Assembly (NCBI GenBank): GCA_049514215.1 | Contig: JBEKVI010000007.1 | Location: 1-64,000 of the forward strand | Direction of reading: 5' to 3' | Source: BOG-994 sp049514215 | GTDB lineage: Bacteria; Pseudomonadota; Gammaproteobacteria; Burkholderiales; Burkholderiaceae_D | DNA length: 64,000 bases | Shown here: positions 26,393-35,729 of the stretch, piece after piece | How positions within the stretch are numbered: the first letter of the stretch is position 1 | Layout: every line of letters starts with the position of its first letter | Notes under the pieces: model-generated | Database searches by the model: none | The model's input: only the letters and a program-made list of their open reading frames with translations | Told to the model about the DNA's origin: nothing | Made by a program: the position numbers and the translations under genes

Positions 26393-29251
26393 ATGGTTGC
26401 CGCTGGTGTATTCTCGTTCGGCCCATACCGACTGATCCCGACGAAGCGTCTCCTTCTCAGGGGCGAGGAGGTCGTTGACATCGGCGATCGCGCGCTTGAC
26501 GTCCTTGTCGCACTTACAGAAGCTGCTGGCGAGGTCGTAAGCCAGAAGTCTCTGACAGCGAGTGCTTGGCCCGGCGTCGTGGTCGGTGAGGGCAGTCTAA
26601 GGGTGACCATCGCTGGTCTCCGCAAAACGTTGGGCGATGGCCAAGGAGGGATACGATACATCTCGAACGTCACCGGCCGAGGTTATTGCTTCGTCGCGCA
26701 AATAGAACGTTCCGAGATGTCGCCGGCGAGCATTGCCCCTGTATCGCCTGGGGGCGGCCCTTCTGCTTCCCGGGTGGACCTTCCCGCGCGCCTCCGAATG
26801 ATCGGCCGAGACAGCGCGGTGGAAGCCTTGTCGAAGTTGCTTGCTTCGAAGCGCTTTGTCAGCGTCGTTGGACCAGGTGGTCTAGGCAAGACGACGGTGG
26901 CGGTGGCGGTAGCCCACGCCATGGTCGACGAGTTTAGAGACGCCGTCCATTTTGTTGACCTGGGAGCCATCAACGACGCGACCCTCGTCCCGAGCACAGT
27001 TGCCAACGCGCTCGGCGTACTTGTCCAGGCACAAGACCCTCTACCCAGTCTTCTGACCTTCATGGCGGGGCGTCGGACGCTTCTCGTGCTCGACAGCTGC
27101 GAGCACGTAATCGATGCCGTGGCGTCCCTGACGGCGCGCCTCTATCGCGACGCACCAGAGGTTCATCTCCTTACGACCAGCCGCGAGTCACTGCGCGTTG
27201 AGGGCGAGCAAGTTCATCTCCTGCCACCTTTGGACTACCCGCCCGCCAAGGACGATCTGACGGCGATTGAAGCGCTCGATTCGTCCGCCGTCCAATTGTT
27301 TATGGAACGCGCGTTTGCTAGCGGATACGCAGGGAGCCTGACGGACGCCGAGGCGCCATTGGTGGCATCGATCTGTCGCCAACTGGACGGCATCGCACTC
27401 GCGATCGAATTGGCCGGAAGTCGCGTCGGCACCCATGGATTACAGGGCACAGGCGACCTGCTGCGCAATCGCTTCAAGCTGCTCTGGCAAGGACGCCGGA
27501 GCGCGTTGCCCCGCCATCAGACGCTACATGCGATGTTGGATTGGAGCTACAACCTCGTTCCACCTCGCGATCGCAGAATCCTTAATCGGCTTTCGATATT
27601 CGTCGGCCCTTTTACCATGGAGGCGGCCCAGGCAGTTGCGAGCGACGACGAGATCAAGTCTACGGAAGTCGCGGAGGCGATTGAGAATCTCATCGATAAA
27701 TCGCTCATTGCGATCGCACAAATCAGCGGTTCCACGCATCTCAGATTGCTCGATACGACGCGGGCGTTTGCCACTGACAAACTGATCCAAACCCATGAGG
27801 CGCCGGAAATTTCCCGGCTTCATGCTCTCTACTACGCCCAGTACCATAGTGCCGGACAGCTTCCACGAATGGACCCGTCTGGCAAGGATCCGACCACTTA
27901 CGCGCATCAGATTGGGAATATCCGCGCGGCGCTTGAGTGGAGCTTCTCGGCAGATGGCGACCCGGCGATTGGTGCGAAATTGGCCGCGGCGTCAGCCCCC
28001 CTCTTTATGAATCAGTCATTGCTTGTCGAATGCCATCGCTGGTGTGAGCAGGCTCTCGCTACGCTGTCTGAGCGTGACTCAAGTGGGCCCTCTCGGCTAG
28101 CTCTCCAGGAGGCGATGGCGTTCTCAATGATGTTCACCCAAGGCAACGGCGATGCCGTGCGCAGGACAATCGAGGAAGCGCTGGGACTGGCTGAGGCCTT
28201 GGGCGACCGCCAACGAGAACTGACTCTACTAGCCGGGCTGCACATCTTCCTAACCCGCCTCGGTGATTTCAGCGGTGCGGTAGCGGTCGCCGAACGCGGT
28301 GTCGCGACCGCAGAACAAATCGGGACCCCGGGCGCTATTGCGACTGGCCAGTGGATGCTCGGCGTCGCCCACCATCTACGAGGCGACCAAGCGGCGGCGC
28401 GGCGCCACTGCGAGCGCGGCTTGAGCCTTGCCGCCACTGCACAGGGAGCCGAGATAGGTTTCTTTGGATACGACCACCGGGTTCGAGCACTGATCGCCTT
28501 CGCGCGCGTCCTCTGGCTCAGCGGATTTCCAGATCGGGCTGCGAAGATCGGACGGCAAGCGATGGACGAGGCGATCAAAGGTGGCCACCCGGTCAACTTG
28601 TGCATGGCCATGATCTACACAACCACGGTATCGCTCTGGCGTGGTGACTTGGACGATTCAGCGCAGCGTATCGAGCGCCTTGTCACCCACGCGGCGCGTC
28701 ACTCGCTTCGACCTTACCATGCCGTCGGATTGGCCCTGACCGGTGAGTTGGCAATCGCGCGCGGCGATGCTGTTCAAGGTATTCCCATCTTGCGGAGTGC
28801 GCTAGCAATTATGCGGGCAGAGCAATATCACGTCCTCGCCATGCCGTTTCATCGCGCACTAGCGGAGGGCCTAATTCAGATTGGGGAGGTTGACGAAGCT
28901 ACAGTGGTGGTCGACGCGGCCTTGGCTCGCAGCGAGGCACTCGGCGAGCTCTCGAATCTTTCGGAACTCTTGAGGGTTCGGGGTGAGCTGTGGCTAAGAA
29001 CATCTCCAGCGGATCTCGGCGCTGCGGAAAACGCGTTCCAACGCTCTCGTGAACAAGCAAAGATCCAGTCGGCCCTTAGTCTAGAGCTTAGGTCGACGAT
29101 GGCCCTTGCGTTACTCTGGTTCAGTCAAGGTAGAGCTCCAGACGCGACCGAACTCTTGGGGGGCATCTATCGGAGCTTCTCAGAAGGACACGATACTGCG
29201 GATCTCCGGCGCGCTGGTCAGATGTTGTCGGAACTCCAGGGCAAGACCTGA
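26393..29251 (+). CDS. Large regulator: OmpR-type winged helix, NB-ARC-like ATPase and TPR-like region
   Basis: The 952-residue protein starts with a PhoB/OmpR-type winged helix (about residues 8-102, including SLRVTIAGLRKTLGDGQGG and GRGYCFVA). An ATPase follows with Walker A GPGGLGKTT at 160-168, LLVLDSCEHVID as Walker B, TTSRESLRVEGE as sensor, and QLDGIALAIELAGSRV. Residues 450-950 are helical repeats resembling tetratricopeptides. This is the layout of signal-transduction ATPases that switch transcription on ligand or partner binding. The ATG follows GAGTGAGGGGGTCCG. It could control the neighbouring metabolic genes that share an upstream element. Confidence 0.9.
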   Translation: MVAAGVFSFGPYRLIPTKRLLLRGEEVVDIGDRALDVLVALTEAAGEVVSQKSLTASAWPGVVVGEGSLRVTIAGLRKTLGDGQGGIRYISNVTGRGYCFVAQIERSEMSPASIAPVSPGGGPSASRVDLPARLRMIGRDSAVEALSKLLASKRFVSVVGPGGLGKTTVAVAVAHAMVDEFRDAVHFVDLGAINDATLVPSTVANALGVLVQAQDPLPSLLTFMAGRRTLLVLDSCEHVIDAVASLTARLYRDAPEVHLLTTSRESLRVEGEQVHLLPPLDYPPAKDDLTAIEALDSSAVQLFMERAFASGYAGSLTDAEAPLVASICRQLDGIALAIELAGSRVGTHGLQGTGDLLRNRFKLLWQGRRSALPRHQTLHAMLDWSYNLVPPRDRRILNRLSIFVGPFTMEAAQAVASDDEIKSTEVAEAIENLIDKSLIAIAQISGSTHLRLLDTTRAFATDKLIQTHEAPEISRLHALYYAQYHSAGQLPRMDPSGKDPTTYAHQIGNIRAALEWSFSADGDPAIGAKLAAASAPLFMNQSLLVECHRWCEQALATLSERDSSGPSRLALQEAMAFSMMFTQGNGDAVRRTIEEALGLAEALGDRQRELTLLAGLHIFLTRLGDFSGAVAVAERGVATAEQIGTPGAIATGQWMLGVAHHLRGDQAAARRHCERGLSLAATAQGAEIGFFGYDHRVRALIAFARVLWLSGFPDRAAKIGRQAMDEAIKGGHPVNLCMAMIYTTTVSLWRGDLDDSAQRIERLVTHAARHSLRPYHAVGLALTGELAIARGDAVQGIPILRSALAIMRAEQYHVLAMPFHRALAEGLIQIGEVDEATVVVDAALARSEALGELSNLSELLRVRGELWLRTSPADLGAAENAFQRSREQAKIQSALSLELRSTMALALLWFSQGRAPDATELLGGIYRSFSEGHDTADLRRAGQMLSELQGKT

Positions 29252-29385
29252 CGCTCTGATGCGGCGGACGTCACCGCTCTGTCGGCCGTCTTTCGCTGGT
29301 TATCCGCAAGCGTGGCGCCCAAGCCCGCAGCGCGACCTCCGACGGATGCAAAGGCGGGCCCCCAACAAGAGATCCGATTTATAGC

Positions 29386-29416
29386 ATTTAACAAGGCATA
29401 ACTCGCTCCCTGCAGA
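29386..29416 (+). promoter_or_regulatory. Putative element shared with 21264-21293
   Basis: This segment shares TTAACA, CATAAC and CTGCAGA with the sequence upstream of the MBL hydrolase gene, 42 bases before the next start here. The two are similar in order and spacing but not identical. It lies directly downstream of the large regulator gene. Confidence 0.35.
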
Positions 29417-29457
29417 AGTTCCGGGCAATCTCCTCATGCATCGAGTGAGGTCATGCC

Positions 29458-29874
29458 ATGAGAAACGAGCCGGGATCAGAAGTTAAGCAAGCCGCCGCAG
29501 TCGAGTCGGCAGGCGATGTGATCGCGACGCTTCCTGCGTCAGTTGCTGCCTACATCCAAGCGACAAATACGTGCGATCTAGACGCCCTGATGGCGACGTT
29601 CGTTGATGACGCGCTTGTCAACGACCAGCTCCAAGACTACTGGGGCAAAGACGCGATTGCTACCTGGGCTGTACGCGACGTAATCGGCGAGCGGATGACG
29701 CTCAAGGTTACGAACATCATCCGGCACTACGGTCATTCGATTGTGACAGCGCACGTCGACGGTCTGTTCGACAAGCGCGGACTACCAGAGCCGCTCGTGT
29801 TGGCCTTTTACTTCTCTTCCCCTGACGGGAAGATCGATCAACTGATAATCCTACGCAACCAATCCGGCACCTGA
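29458..29874 (+). CDS. NTF2/SnoaL-like protein
   Basis: The 138-residue protein fits the nuclear-transport-factor-2-like (SnoaL) alpha+beta barrel: VAAYIQATNTCDLDALMATF, DDALVNDQ, YWGKDAIATW, and a C-terminal half of beta strands ending with DGKIDQLIILRN. Members are small isomerases, hydrolases or ligand-binding proteins. The ATG at 29458 gives MRNEPGSEVKQ; a shorter start is possible, since the conserved part begins near residue 24. It is followed by an amidohydrolase and an alpha/beta hydrolase on the same strand. Function unassigned. Confidence 0.75.
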   Translation: MRNEPGSEVKQAAAVESAGDVIATLPASVAAYIQATNTCDLDALMATFVDDALVNDQLQDYWGKDAIATWAVRDVIGERMTLKVTNIIRHYGHSIVTAHVDGLFDKRGLPEPLVLAFYFSSPDGKIDQLIILRNQSGT

Positions 29875-30018
29875 GATAGGCCACCATCGCTTATGCACGA
29901 TTGTATCGGAGTCAAAAGGGAATCAAGTTCAGCGAATGCAGGCGCGGCTCGATGCCCTTGATAGAGCACTGCATTTCGTAAACCGCCGGACGTCTCAACA
30001 CAGGAAAGGGTGAACGCT

Positions 30019-31365
30019 ATGAGTCACGAAGTCCTACTCAAAAGTGGTTTCGTCGTCACAGTCGATGACAAAATCGAAGATCTCCATGATGCCGATGTTC
30101 TGATCCGAGACGGTGTGATCGTCGCTGTTGGACCTGGCGCTCCGAGCGCGAGCGACGATGCCGAAGTGATCGATTGCCGAGGGAGACTTGTCATTCCAGG
30201 CCTCGTCGACACGCACCGCCACGTCTGGCAGGGAGCTATCGGCGCCTTCACACCACAGATGACCGGCGCAGGATATGGCCCGGCAGTGCTTAACGGCATC
30301 TCCAAGAGCTACGAACCCGAGGACATCTACGCCGGCGCACTCTGGGGTGCGCTGCAGGCGCTCGACGCCGGTATCACCACGATCGCGGATTGGGCGCACA
30401 ATCTGCGATCCCCCGAGCATGCCAACGCCAATCTTCGCGGTTTGCAGGAATCAGGAATCCGTGGCTACTTCCTTTATGGCGGCCCCGGGCCGACGACAGA
30501 TGACCCGAATCCTCCGCATCCTTTGGACGCGCGCCGGATGCGCGACGAACACTTCCCCAAAGGTGTAAACGGCCGCCTTCGGATGGGAATGGCGCTTCGC
30601 GGGCCGTGCTTCACATCTGCAGAGAGGAACGCGGAAGACTTCAGATTTGCGCGCGAGCTGGGCCTCCCAATTTCGACCCACGTGGGCATGGCCGGAACCA
30701 AGGACGCCATCACCGCGCTGAGCCGATTCGGCCTGCTTGGCTCCGACATCAATTACGTCCACGCCAACATGTTGACCGACGAAGAGTTCGATTTGCTTGC
30801 GAAGAGCAATGGCACGGTCTCGCTCACGCCTTCAACGGACATGCTTATGCAGTTCGGGACCTACCCTGCGACAGGCCCCACGCTTCGGCGCGGAATCCGT
30901 GCGGGCTGGGGTGTGGACACGATCTGCAGCTGCGGAACCGACATCTTCTCCGAGATGCGCTTGGGCCTCGCGGCTGAGCGGTCAAGAGCAAATGCAGAGG
31001 CACTGGCACGAGGCGAGCAGGTGCCGAGCGTCGATCTGCATCAACGGGACATGCTTCGTCTGGCAACGATCGATGGCGCGCGAGTATGGAATATGGAACA
31101 GGAGATTGGCAGTCTCACACCGGGGAAACAAGCCGACGTGACAATTATCGACATGCGCTCACCGCATCTAGATGGCTATGGCGACAACATTGCCACCATG
31201 GTTTTGGGCGCCGGACCGGCCGATGTGGAGACGGTGATTGTGGGCGGCGATATCGTCAAACGCCATGGCCAACTAGTGGGACGGCACGTCGAGAAGGCGC
31301 GAAAGCTGATGTTGGCGAGTCGCGAGCGGATCCGTGCCAGGGAAGTTGCCGCAGGTCGCGCTTGA
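30019..31365 (+). CDS. Amidohydrolase of the cytosine-deaminase/TrzA group
   Basis: The protein, about 448 residues, is a metal-dependent TIM-barrel amidohydrolase. Metal ligands are seen in DTHRHVWQG (H-x-H, about residue 63), STHVGMAG, and CGTDIFSEM (Asp, about residue 312). The C-terminal LTPGKQADVTIIDM is the composite beta domain typical of ATZ/TRZ-type deaminases and chlorohydrolases. The ATG at 30019 follows AGGAAAGG; a GTG three codons earlier is possible. The likely reaction is hydrolytic deamination or dechlorination of a cyclic amine or amide; the substrate is unknown. Confidence 0.88.
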   Translation: MSHEVLLKSGFVVTVDDKIEDLHDADVLIRDGVIVAVGPGAPSASDDAEVIDCRGRLVIPGLVDTHRHVWQGAIGAFTPQMTGAGYGPAVLNGISKSYEPEDIYAGALWGALQALDAGITTIADWAHNLRSPEHANANLRGLQESGIRGYFLYGGPGPTTDDPNPPHPLDARRMRDEHFPKGVNGRLRMGMALRGPCFTSAERNAEDFRFARELGLPISTHVGMAGTKDAITALSRFGLLGSDINYVHANMLTDEEFDLLAKSNGTVSLTPSTDMLMQFGTYPATGPTLRRGIRAGWGVDTICSCGTDIFSEMRLGLAAERSRANAEALARGEQVPSVDLHQRDMLRLATIDGARVWNMEQEIGSLTPGKQADVTIIDMRSPHLDGYGDNIATMVLGAGPADVETVIVGGDIVKRHGQLVGRHVEKARKLMLASRERIRAREVAAGRA

Positions 31366-31430
31366 GCCGGTTCAAGAAGTTCAACCTCAAGCCTGGCATC
31401 AAAGAATGCCGGGCCCTTTAGGAGATGCTG

Positions 31431-32120
31431 ATGTCCACCAAACCGACCATTGTCCTCGTTCACGGCGCGTTCGCAAACGCGGGTTGCTGGGCCAAACTCG
31501 TCCCGCTCTTGCGGGCCAAGGGATTTTCAGTGGTAGCCGCGAATTGCCCGTTGAGCTCGCTCAAGGACGACGTCGACGCCGTTCGTCAGACGATCAAGAT
31601 GCAGGACGGGCCAGTATTGCTCGTTGGGCATTCTTGGGGGGGAGCGATCATCACCGAGGCAGGTAACGAGCCCCAGGTCTGCGGCCTCGTTTACATCGCT
31701 GCCGCGGCACCAGATTCCGGCCAGTCCTTCAACGATTGGTGGAAGGGCTATCCCAGCGCGCCCGGGGCTCCCGAAATCAAGCCGTTCGGCAACGATCGCT
31801 TCGTGCTCACGCTCGACGGTTTCCGCCGCTTTTTTGCGCACGATTTGCCGACCGACGAAATCGAACTGCTCTATTGCACTCAGGGACCCTATGCCGCCGC
31901 CGCAAATAACGAGCTTATTCCGCATGCGGCGTGGCGTGACAAACCAAGCTGGTTCGTGATGGGCGAGCAGGACTATATGCTCACGATCGACCTTGAGCGC
32001 GATACGGCAAATCATCTTGGGGCGACGACACTCGTTCTCCAGTCGAGCCATGTCCCGATGATGTCTCACCCAATGGAAGTAGCAGATTTCGTCGGTGAGG
32101 CGGCGAGCGCCCTGGAGTAG
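31431..32120 (+). CDS. Alpha/beta-hydrolase fold esterase
   Basis: This 229-residue protein resembles the salicylate-esterase/EstC-type hydrolases. It starts KPTIVLVHGAFANAGCWAKL with the oxyanion H-G-x-F motif, has the nucleophile elbow GHSWGG near residue 67, and the catalytic His in SSHVPMMSHP near the C-terminus. The ATG at 31431 has AGGAG six bases upstream; another ATG at 31425 overlaps that site. It is 65 bases after the amidohydrolase on the same strand, probably in one transcript. Confidence 0.85.
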   Translation: MSTKPTIVLVHGAFANAGCWAKLVPLLRAKGFSVVAANCPLSSLKDDVDAVRQTIKMQDGPVLLVGHSWGGAIITEAGNEPQVCGLVYIAAAAPDSGQSFNDWWKGYPSAPGAPEIKPFGNDRFVLTLDGFRRFFAHDLPTDEIELLYCTQGPYAAAANNELIPHAAWRDKPSWFVMGEQDYMLTIDLERDTANHLGATTLVLQSSHVPMMSHPMEVADFVGEAASALE

Positions 32121-32316
32121 CAAGCTCGCGCACGATGGCGGCGTCCGGAGCTAGGCGGTGTGATCTGGCCACCGGACCGTCATCCCGGGGTGCTCGTTTG
32201 ACTGCTTCTACCGATCCCAGCCGTATCGAATTTCCCCCAAGCCACGGACGCGGCCGTTCCCGTGAGACCGGAGGCGACTCGGCCTGACCGATGAACGAGG
32301 TTCGCAGGAGAAAGAA

Positions 32317-33727
32317 ATGGACGCAAATATCAAGGACAGCCACGCAACCAAGTGCCCGTTCGACCACCGGACGCGGGGCCAGACAAACCGGGATTGGTGG
32401 CCGGAGAACCTACGGCTCGACGGGCTGAGGCAGCATGCACCGGGCTCAAACCCGATGGGCGAGACGTTCGACTACGCCGCCGAGTTCAAGACGTTAGACC
32501 TCGAAGCCCTGATTAAGGACCTCCACGCTTTGATGACGGACTCACAGGACTGGTGGCCGGCCGATTTTGGCCACTACGGCGGTCTCTTCATACGCCTCGC
32601 CTGGCACAGCGCTGGCACTTATCGCATCAGCGACGGCCGTGGCGGAGCAGGCGGAGGACAACAGCGCTTCGCCCCGCTGAAGAGCTGGCCGGACAATGCC
32701 AACCTCGACAAGGCGCGGCGCCTCCTATGGCCGATCAAGCAGAAGTACGGTCGCAAGATCTCCTGGGCAGACCTCTACGTGCTCGTTGGCAATGTCGCCC
32801 TGGAATCCATGGGCTTTGAGACCTTTGGCTTCGCCGGTGGTCGCGCTGACCAATGGGAGCCGGAAGAGCTCCACTGGGGTCCGGAACACACTTGGTTGGT
32901 TGACGAGCGCTACTCGGGCGAGCGCCAGTTGAAGCAGCCGCTAGGGGCAGTGCAGATGGGCCTGATTTACGTCGCGGCGGCGCGAACGCTCGCGCGTACG
33001 TCTGGCGCCGCAGAAAGACTGGGAAGCGAATGATCCCAACCGTCTGGTTAGGGTGTTGAGAGGGCTGGAAGAGGTGCGTTCAACCTTTAACGCGGCTGCG
33101 TCGGGTGGGAAACGAGTGTCTCTGGCCGACCTCATAGTGCTGGGGGGCGTCGTGGCTGTTGAGAACGCGGCGTTCGAGGCTGGAGCGCCGATTGAGGTGC
33201 CGTTCACGCCGGGACGAACGGATGCCTCCGAAGAGCAAACCGACCCGGCTTCCTTCGTACCGCTCGAACCAATCTCGGATGGTTTCCGGAACTACCGAAA
33301 GGACGTCCCGCAGTCCATGTCCCCGGAAGAGGCCCTGATCGACCGAGCTCAGCTCCTCGGGCTCACCGGCCCCGAGCTGACGGTGCTGGTTGGCGGCCTG
33401 CGCGTGCTGGGGGCCAACAGCGGGGGCTCGAAAGACGGAGTATTGACGCGAGATGTCGGCATGTTGACGAATGACTTCTTCGTCAATCTGCTTGACATGG
33501 CGACAGTGTGGACTGCGACTGGCCCAAACAGCTTCGAGGGCCGCGACCGCAAGACCAAGGACCTGCGCTGGACCGCCACGCGCGTCGACCTAATTTTCGG
33601 ATCGCACCATGAGTTGCGTGCCCTCGCCGAGGTCTATGGCGCTTCCGACAGCAAAGCTAAGTTCGTGGCCGATTTCGTGGCGGCCTGGATCAAGGTGATG
33701 AACGCGGATCGATATGACCTGACCTGA
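32317..33727 (+). pseudogene. katG: Catalase-peroxidase katG with a large internal deletion and frameshift
   Basis: The first part (32317 to about 32970) encodes the KatG N-terminus with distal active-site Arg93, Trp96 and His97 in RLAWHSAGTYR, ending at QMGLIYV, which holds the Tyr of the Met-Tyr-Trp adduct. Sense then leaps to ...RVRLAPQKDWEANDPNRLV in another frame and continues through ADLIVLGG, FTPGRTDASEEQTD and the normal C-terminus WIKVMNADRYDL at 33727. About 250 central residues are absent, including the proximal haem His region, and the frames do not match across the junction. It cannot make an active enzyme. Both flanking parts are otherwise well preserved, which suggests a recent event. 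Confidence 0.92.
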
Positions 33728-33926
33728 GGAACCCCTTTCGTTGGAACACTTGCGGCGAATCGACCTGCTGCGTCAGCGTTCATCGAGGCACCGACGGCAG
33801 GACCAATGGCACGTTACGCCAATTTTCTTCACCCCTCTGGACTTATCAGTTGACCACGAAACTCCCGATGCGGCCTGGGGCCGCCCTGCGGTCTTGACAG
33901 ACCCACACGAAGGAATTGAGGAATCA

Positions 33927-34820
33927 ATGTCCAAGACCATCATCATTACAGGCGCCTCGAGCGGGTTCGGTGCGTTGACCGCCCGCATGCTGTCTGACCA
34001 CGGACATACGGTCTACGCCGGAATGCGTGACGTGGTTGACACTGACGCGACCGCGGCGAACGATAGCGAACTTTATGCCCGTGAGCATTCAGTCGTGTTA
34101 CGTCCGCTCGCGATGGACGTCACCGACGAAGAGATGGTCAATGCGGCGGTAGATCGCGTGATCCACGAGACTGGAAGGTTGGATGTGATCATCCACAATG
34201 CCGGACATATGGTGCTCGGGCCGGCTGAGGCGTTTACGGTCGAGCAGCTGGCCGAGATCTACGATATCAATGTGCTTTCCACGCAGCGCGTGAACCGCGC
34301 CGCCCTTCCTCACCTGCGTCGTCAGCGAGATGGCCTGCTCATCTGGGTTGGCTCTAGCAGCGCGCGAGGTGGAACGCCGCCGTATTTGGCCCCCTATTTC
34401 GCTGCGAAGGCCGCCGAGGACGCTCTTGCGGTCAGCTACGCCGCCGAGCTCGCACGGTTCGGTATCGAGACGACCATCGTTGTTCCGGGTGCCTTTCCTG
34501 CCGGCACAAACCATTACGCGAGCGCCGGCCACCCGGGGGATAGCGTCGTCGCAGGTGAATACGAGAAGCTGTATGCAGGGATCATGGAAGAGATCCCAGT
34601 TCGACAGCGGGCCCTTTCCGATGACAACGCCGACCCCCTGGAGGTCGCCCGGCAGATTTCCCGAGTGGTCGCTCTGCCCAAGGGTTCTCGTCCCTTCCGA
34701 GTGCACATCGACCCGATGCACGATGGTGCGGAAGAGGTATTCGACCTCGGCGACAAAATCCGCGCCGAGTTCTTCCAACGGATTGGCTTCTCCGATCTGC
34801 TCCATCCCGCGCGCGAGTAA
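33927..34820 (+). CDS. SDR family oxidoreductase
   Basis: The 297-residue SDR starts MSKTIIITGASSGFGALTAR with cofactor motif T-G-A-S-S-G-F-G. IIHNAGHM holds the NAG motif, WVGSSSARG the Ser, and YLAPYFAAKAAEDALA the Y-x3-K. The ATG at 33927 follows AAGGAATTGAGGAATCA; a longer in-frame ORF from 33741 is not supported. It resembles the classical SDRs that act on hydroxy-steroid or sugar-like substrates, without enough detail to choose. It follows the katG remnant on the same strand. Confidence 0.88.
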   Translation: MSKTIIITGASSGFGALTARMLSDHGHTVYAGMRDVVDTDATAANDSELYAREHSVVLRPLAMDVTDEEMVNAAVDRVIHETGRLDVIIHNAGHMVLGPAEAFTVEQLAEIYDINVLSTQRVNRAALPHLRRQRDGLLIWVGSSSARGGTPPYLAPYFAAKAAEDALAVSYAAELARFGIETTIVVPGAFPAGTNHYASAGHPGDSVVAGEYEKLYAGIMEEIPVRQRALSDDNADPLEVARQISRVVALPKGSRPFRVHIDPMHDGAEEVFDLGDKIRAEFFQRIGFSDLLHPARE

Positions 34821-34973
34821 CTCCTGCGGATCAGACTCTCAATCGAAGGATGGAGTGAGGCCCACCGCAGGTGGCTCGGGATGGCTCACGCCGATCCCGC
34901 GCTAGAGGGGACCTCTTCGCAATCGCGATCGACCCTCGCGCCTTTTCGTCATTGATGATGGAAAAGCTGTCGA

Positions 34974-35006
34974 CTTTAGTCATAGCTGTTTTGCCTTTTT
35001 GTCGCT
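34974..35006 (+). promoter_or_regulatory. Shared LysR-associated element, copy B
   Basis: This copy matches 28 of 33 bases of the element at 24908-24940, including TTTTGCC(A/T)TTTTGTCGCT, and lies 124 bases upstream of the iron-sulfur subunit gene. It links the molybdoenzyme operon to the LysR protein encoded at 23966-24892. Confidence 0.55.
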
Positions 35007-35129
35007 GACAGCCAGGCGTGGGCTCGCCATAATCCCTAGGCAAAATGGCGATCAATCGTCAGCATGAGGTGACGGTAGCGAGCCTTTTGACCAGAGTCGC
35101 TGTGATGCTATTACGAGCGAGGGGGAGCG

Positions 35130-35717
35130 ATGGACGACGACACGCCGAAGTTCACGCGGCGAGAGGTGTTGATTGCCGGCGCATCTTTGACGGCAGTGGT
35201 GTTGGCGCCCCCCGGGACGGCGCAGGCGGCCGCCGGCAGTGTATCGGCGCAGGGAGACACGGGCTTCACACTGCAAGTCAATGGTGAAGCACACAACCTG
35301 CTAATCGATTCCCGCTCCACACTTCTCGACACCCTGCGTGAGCATCTTGCCCTGTTTGGAACCAAGAAGGGGTGTGATCACGGGCAGTGCGGCGCATGCA
35401 CGGTTCATGTTGACGGTCGTCGCGTACTGTCCTGCCTGACGCTTGCCAAGCAGGCCGAGGGCAAGGAGGTCACCACAATCGAGGGCGTTGCCAGTGGGGA
35501 CGGAACGCTTCACCCAGTCCAACAGGCGTTTCTCGATCACGACGCCCTGCAATGCGGGTATTGCACGCCAGGCCAAATTATGTCGGCGATCGCGTGCATT
35601 CGTGAGGGTCACGCCGGTTCACCGGGAGAGATTCGCGAATACATGAGTGGCAACTTGTGTCGCTGCGGTGCCTACGCCGGGATTGTCGGAGCGATTCAAC
35701 AGGCGGCCACGAGGTAG
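35130..35717 (+). CDS. Aldehyde/xanthine-oxidase-type iron-sulfur subunit, Tat-exported
   Basis: The 195-residue protein is the small [2Fe-2S] subunit of a xanthine-dehydrogenase-family molybdo-flavoenzyme, similar to PaoA/YagT. A twin-arginine leader (FTRREVLIAGASLTAVVL) ends near AQAAA. The plant-type ferredoxin cluster motif is GCDHGQCGACTVHVDG with the fourth Cys in VLSCLTLA, and the second cluster motif is CGYCTPGQIM followed by LCRCGAY. Electrons pass from the molybdenum subunit through these clusters to FAD. The next gene begins 12 bases downstream, so this starts a three-gene operon exporting the folded complex to the periplasm. Confidence 0.93.
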   Translation: MDDDTPKFTRREVLIAGASLTAVVLAPPGTAQAAAGSVSAQGDTGFTLQVNGEAHNLLIDSRSTLLDTLREHLALFGTKKGCDHGQCGACTVHVDGRRVLSCLTLAKQAEGKEVTTIEGVASGDGTLHPVQQAFLDHDALQCGYCTPGQIMSAIACIREGHAGSPGEIREYMSGNLCRCGAYAGIVGAIQQAATR

Positions 35718-35729
35718 GAGGCACACGCG

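Noticed and set aside
32317..33727. Programmed frameshift in katG
   Set aside because: About 250 conserved residues are missing at the junction, so no recoding event could restore the enzyme.
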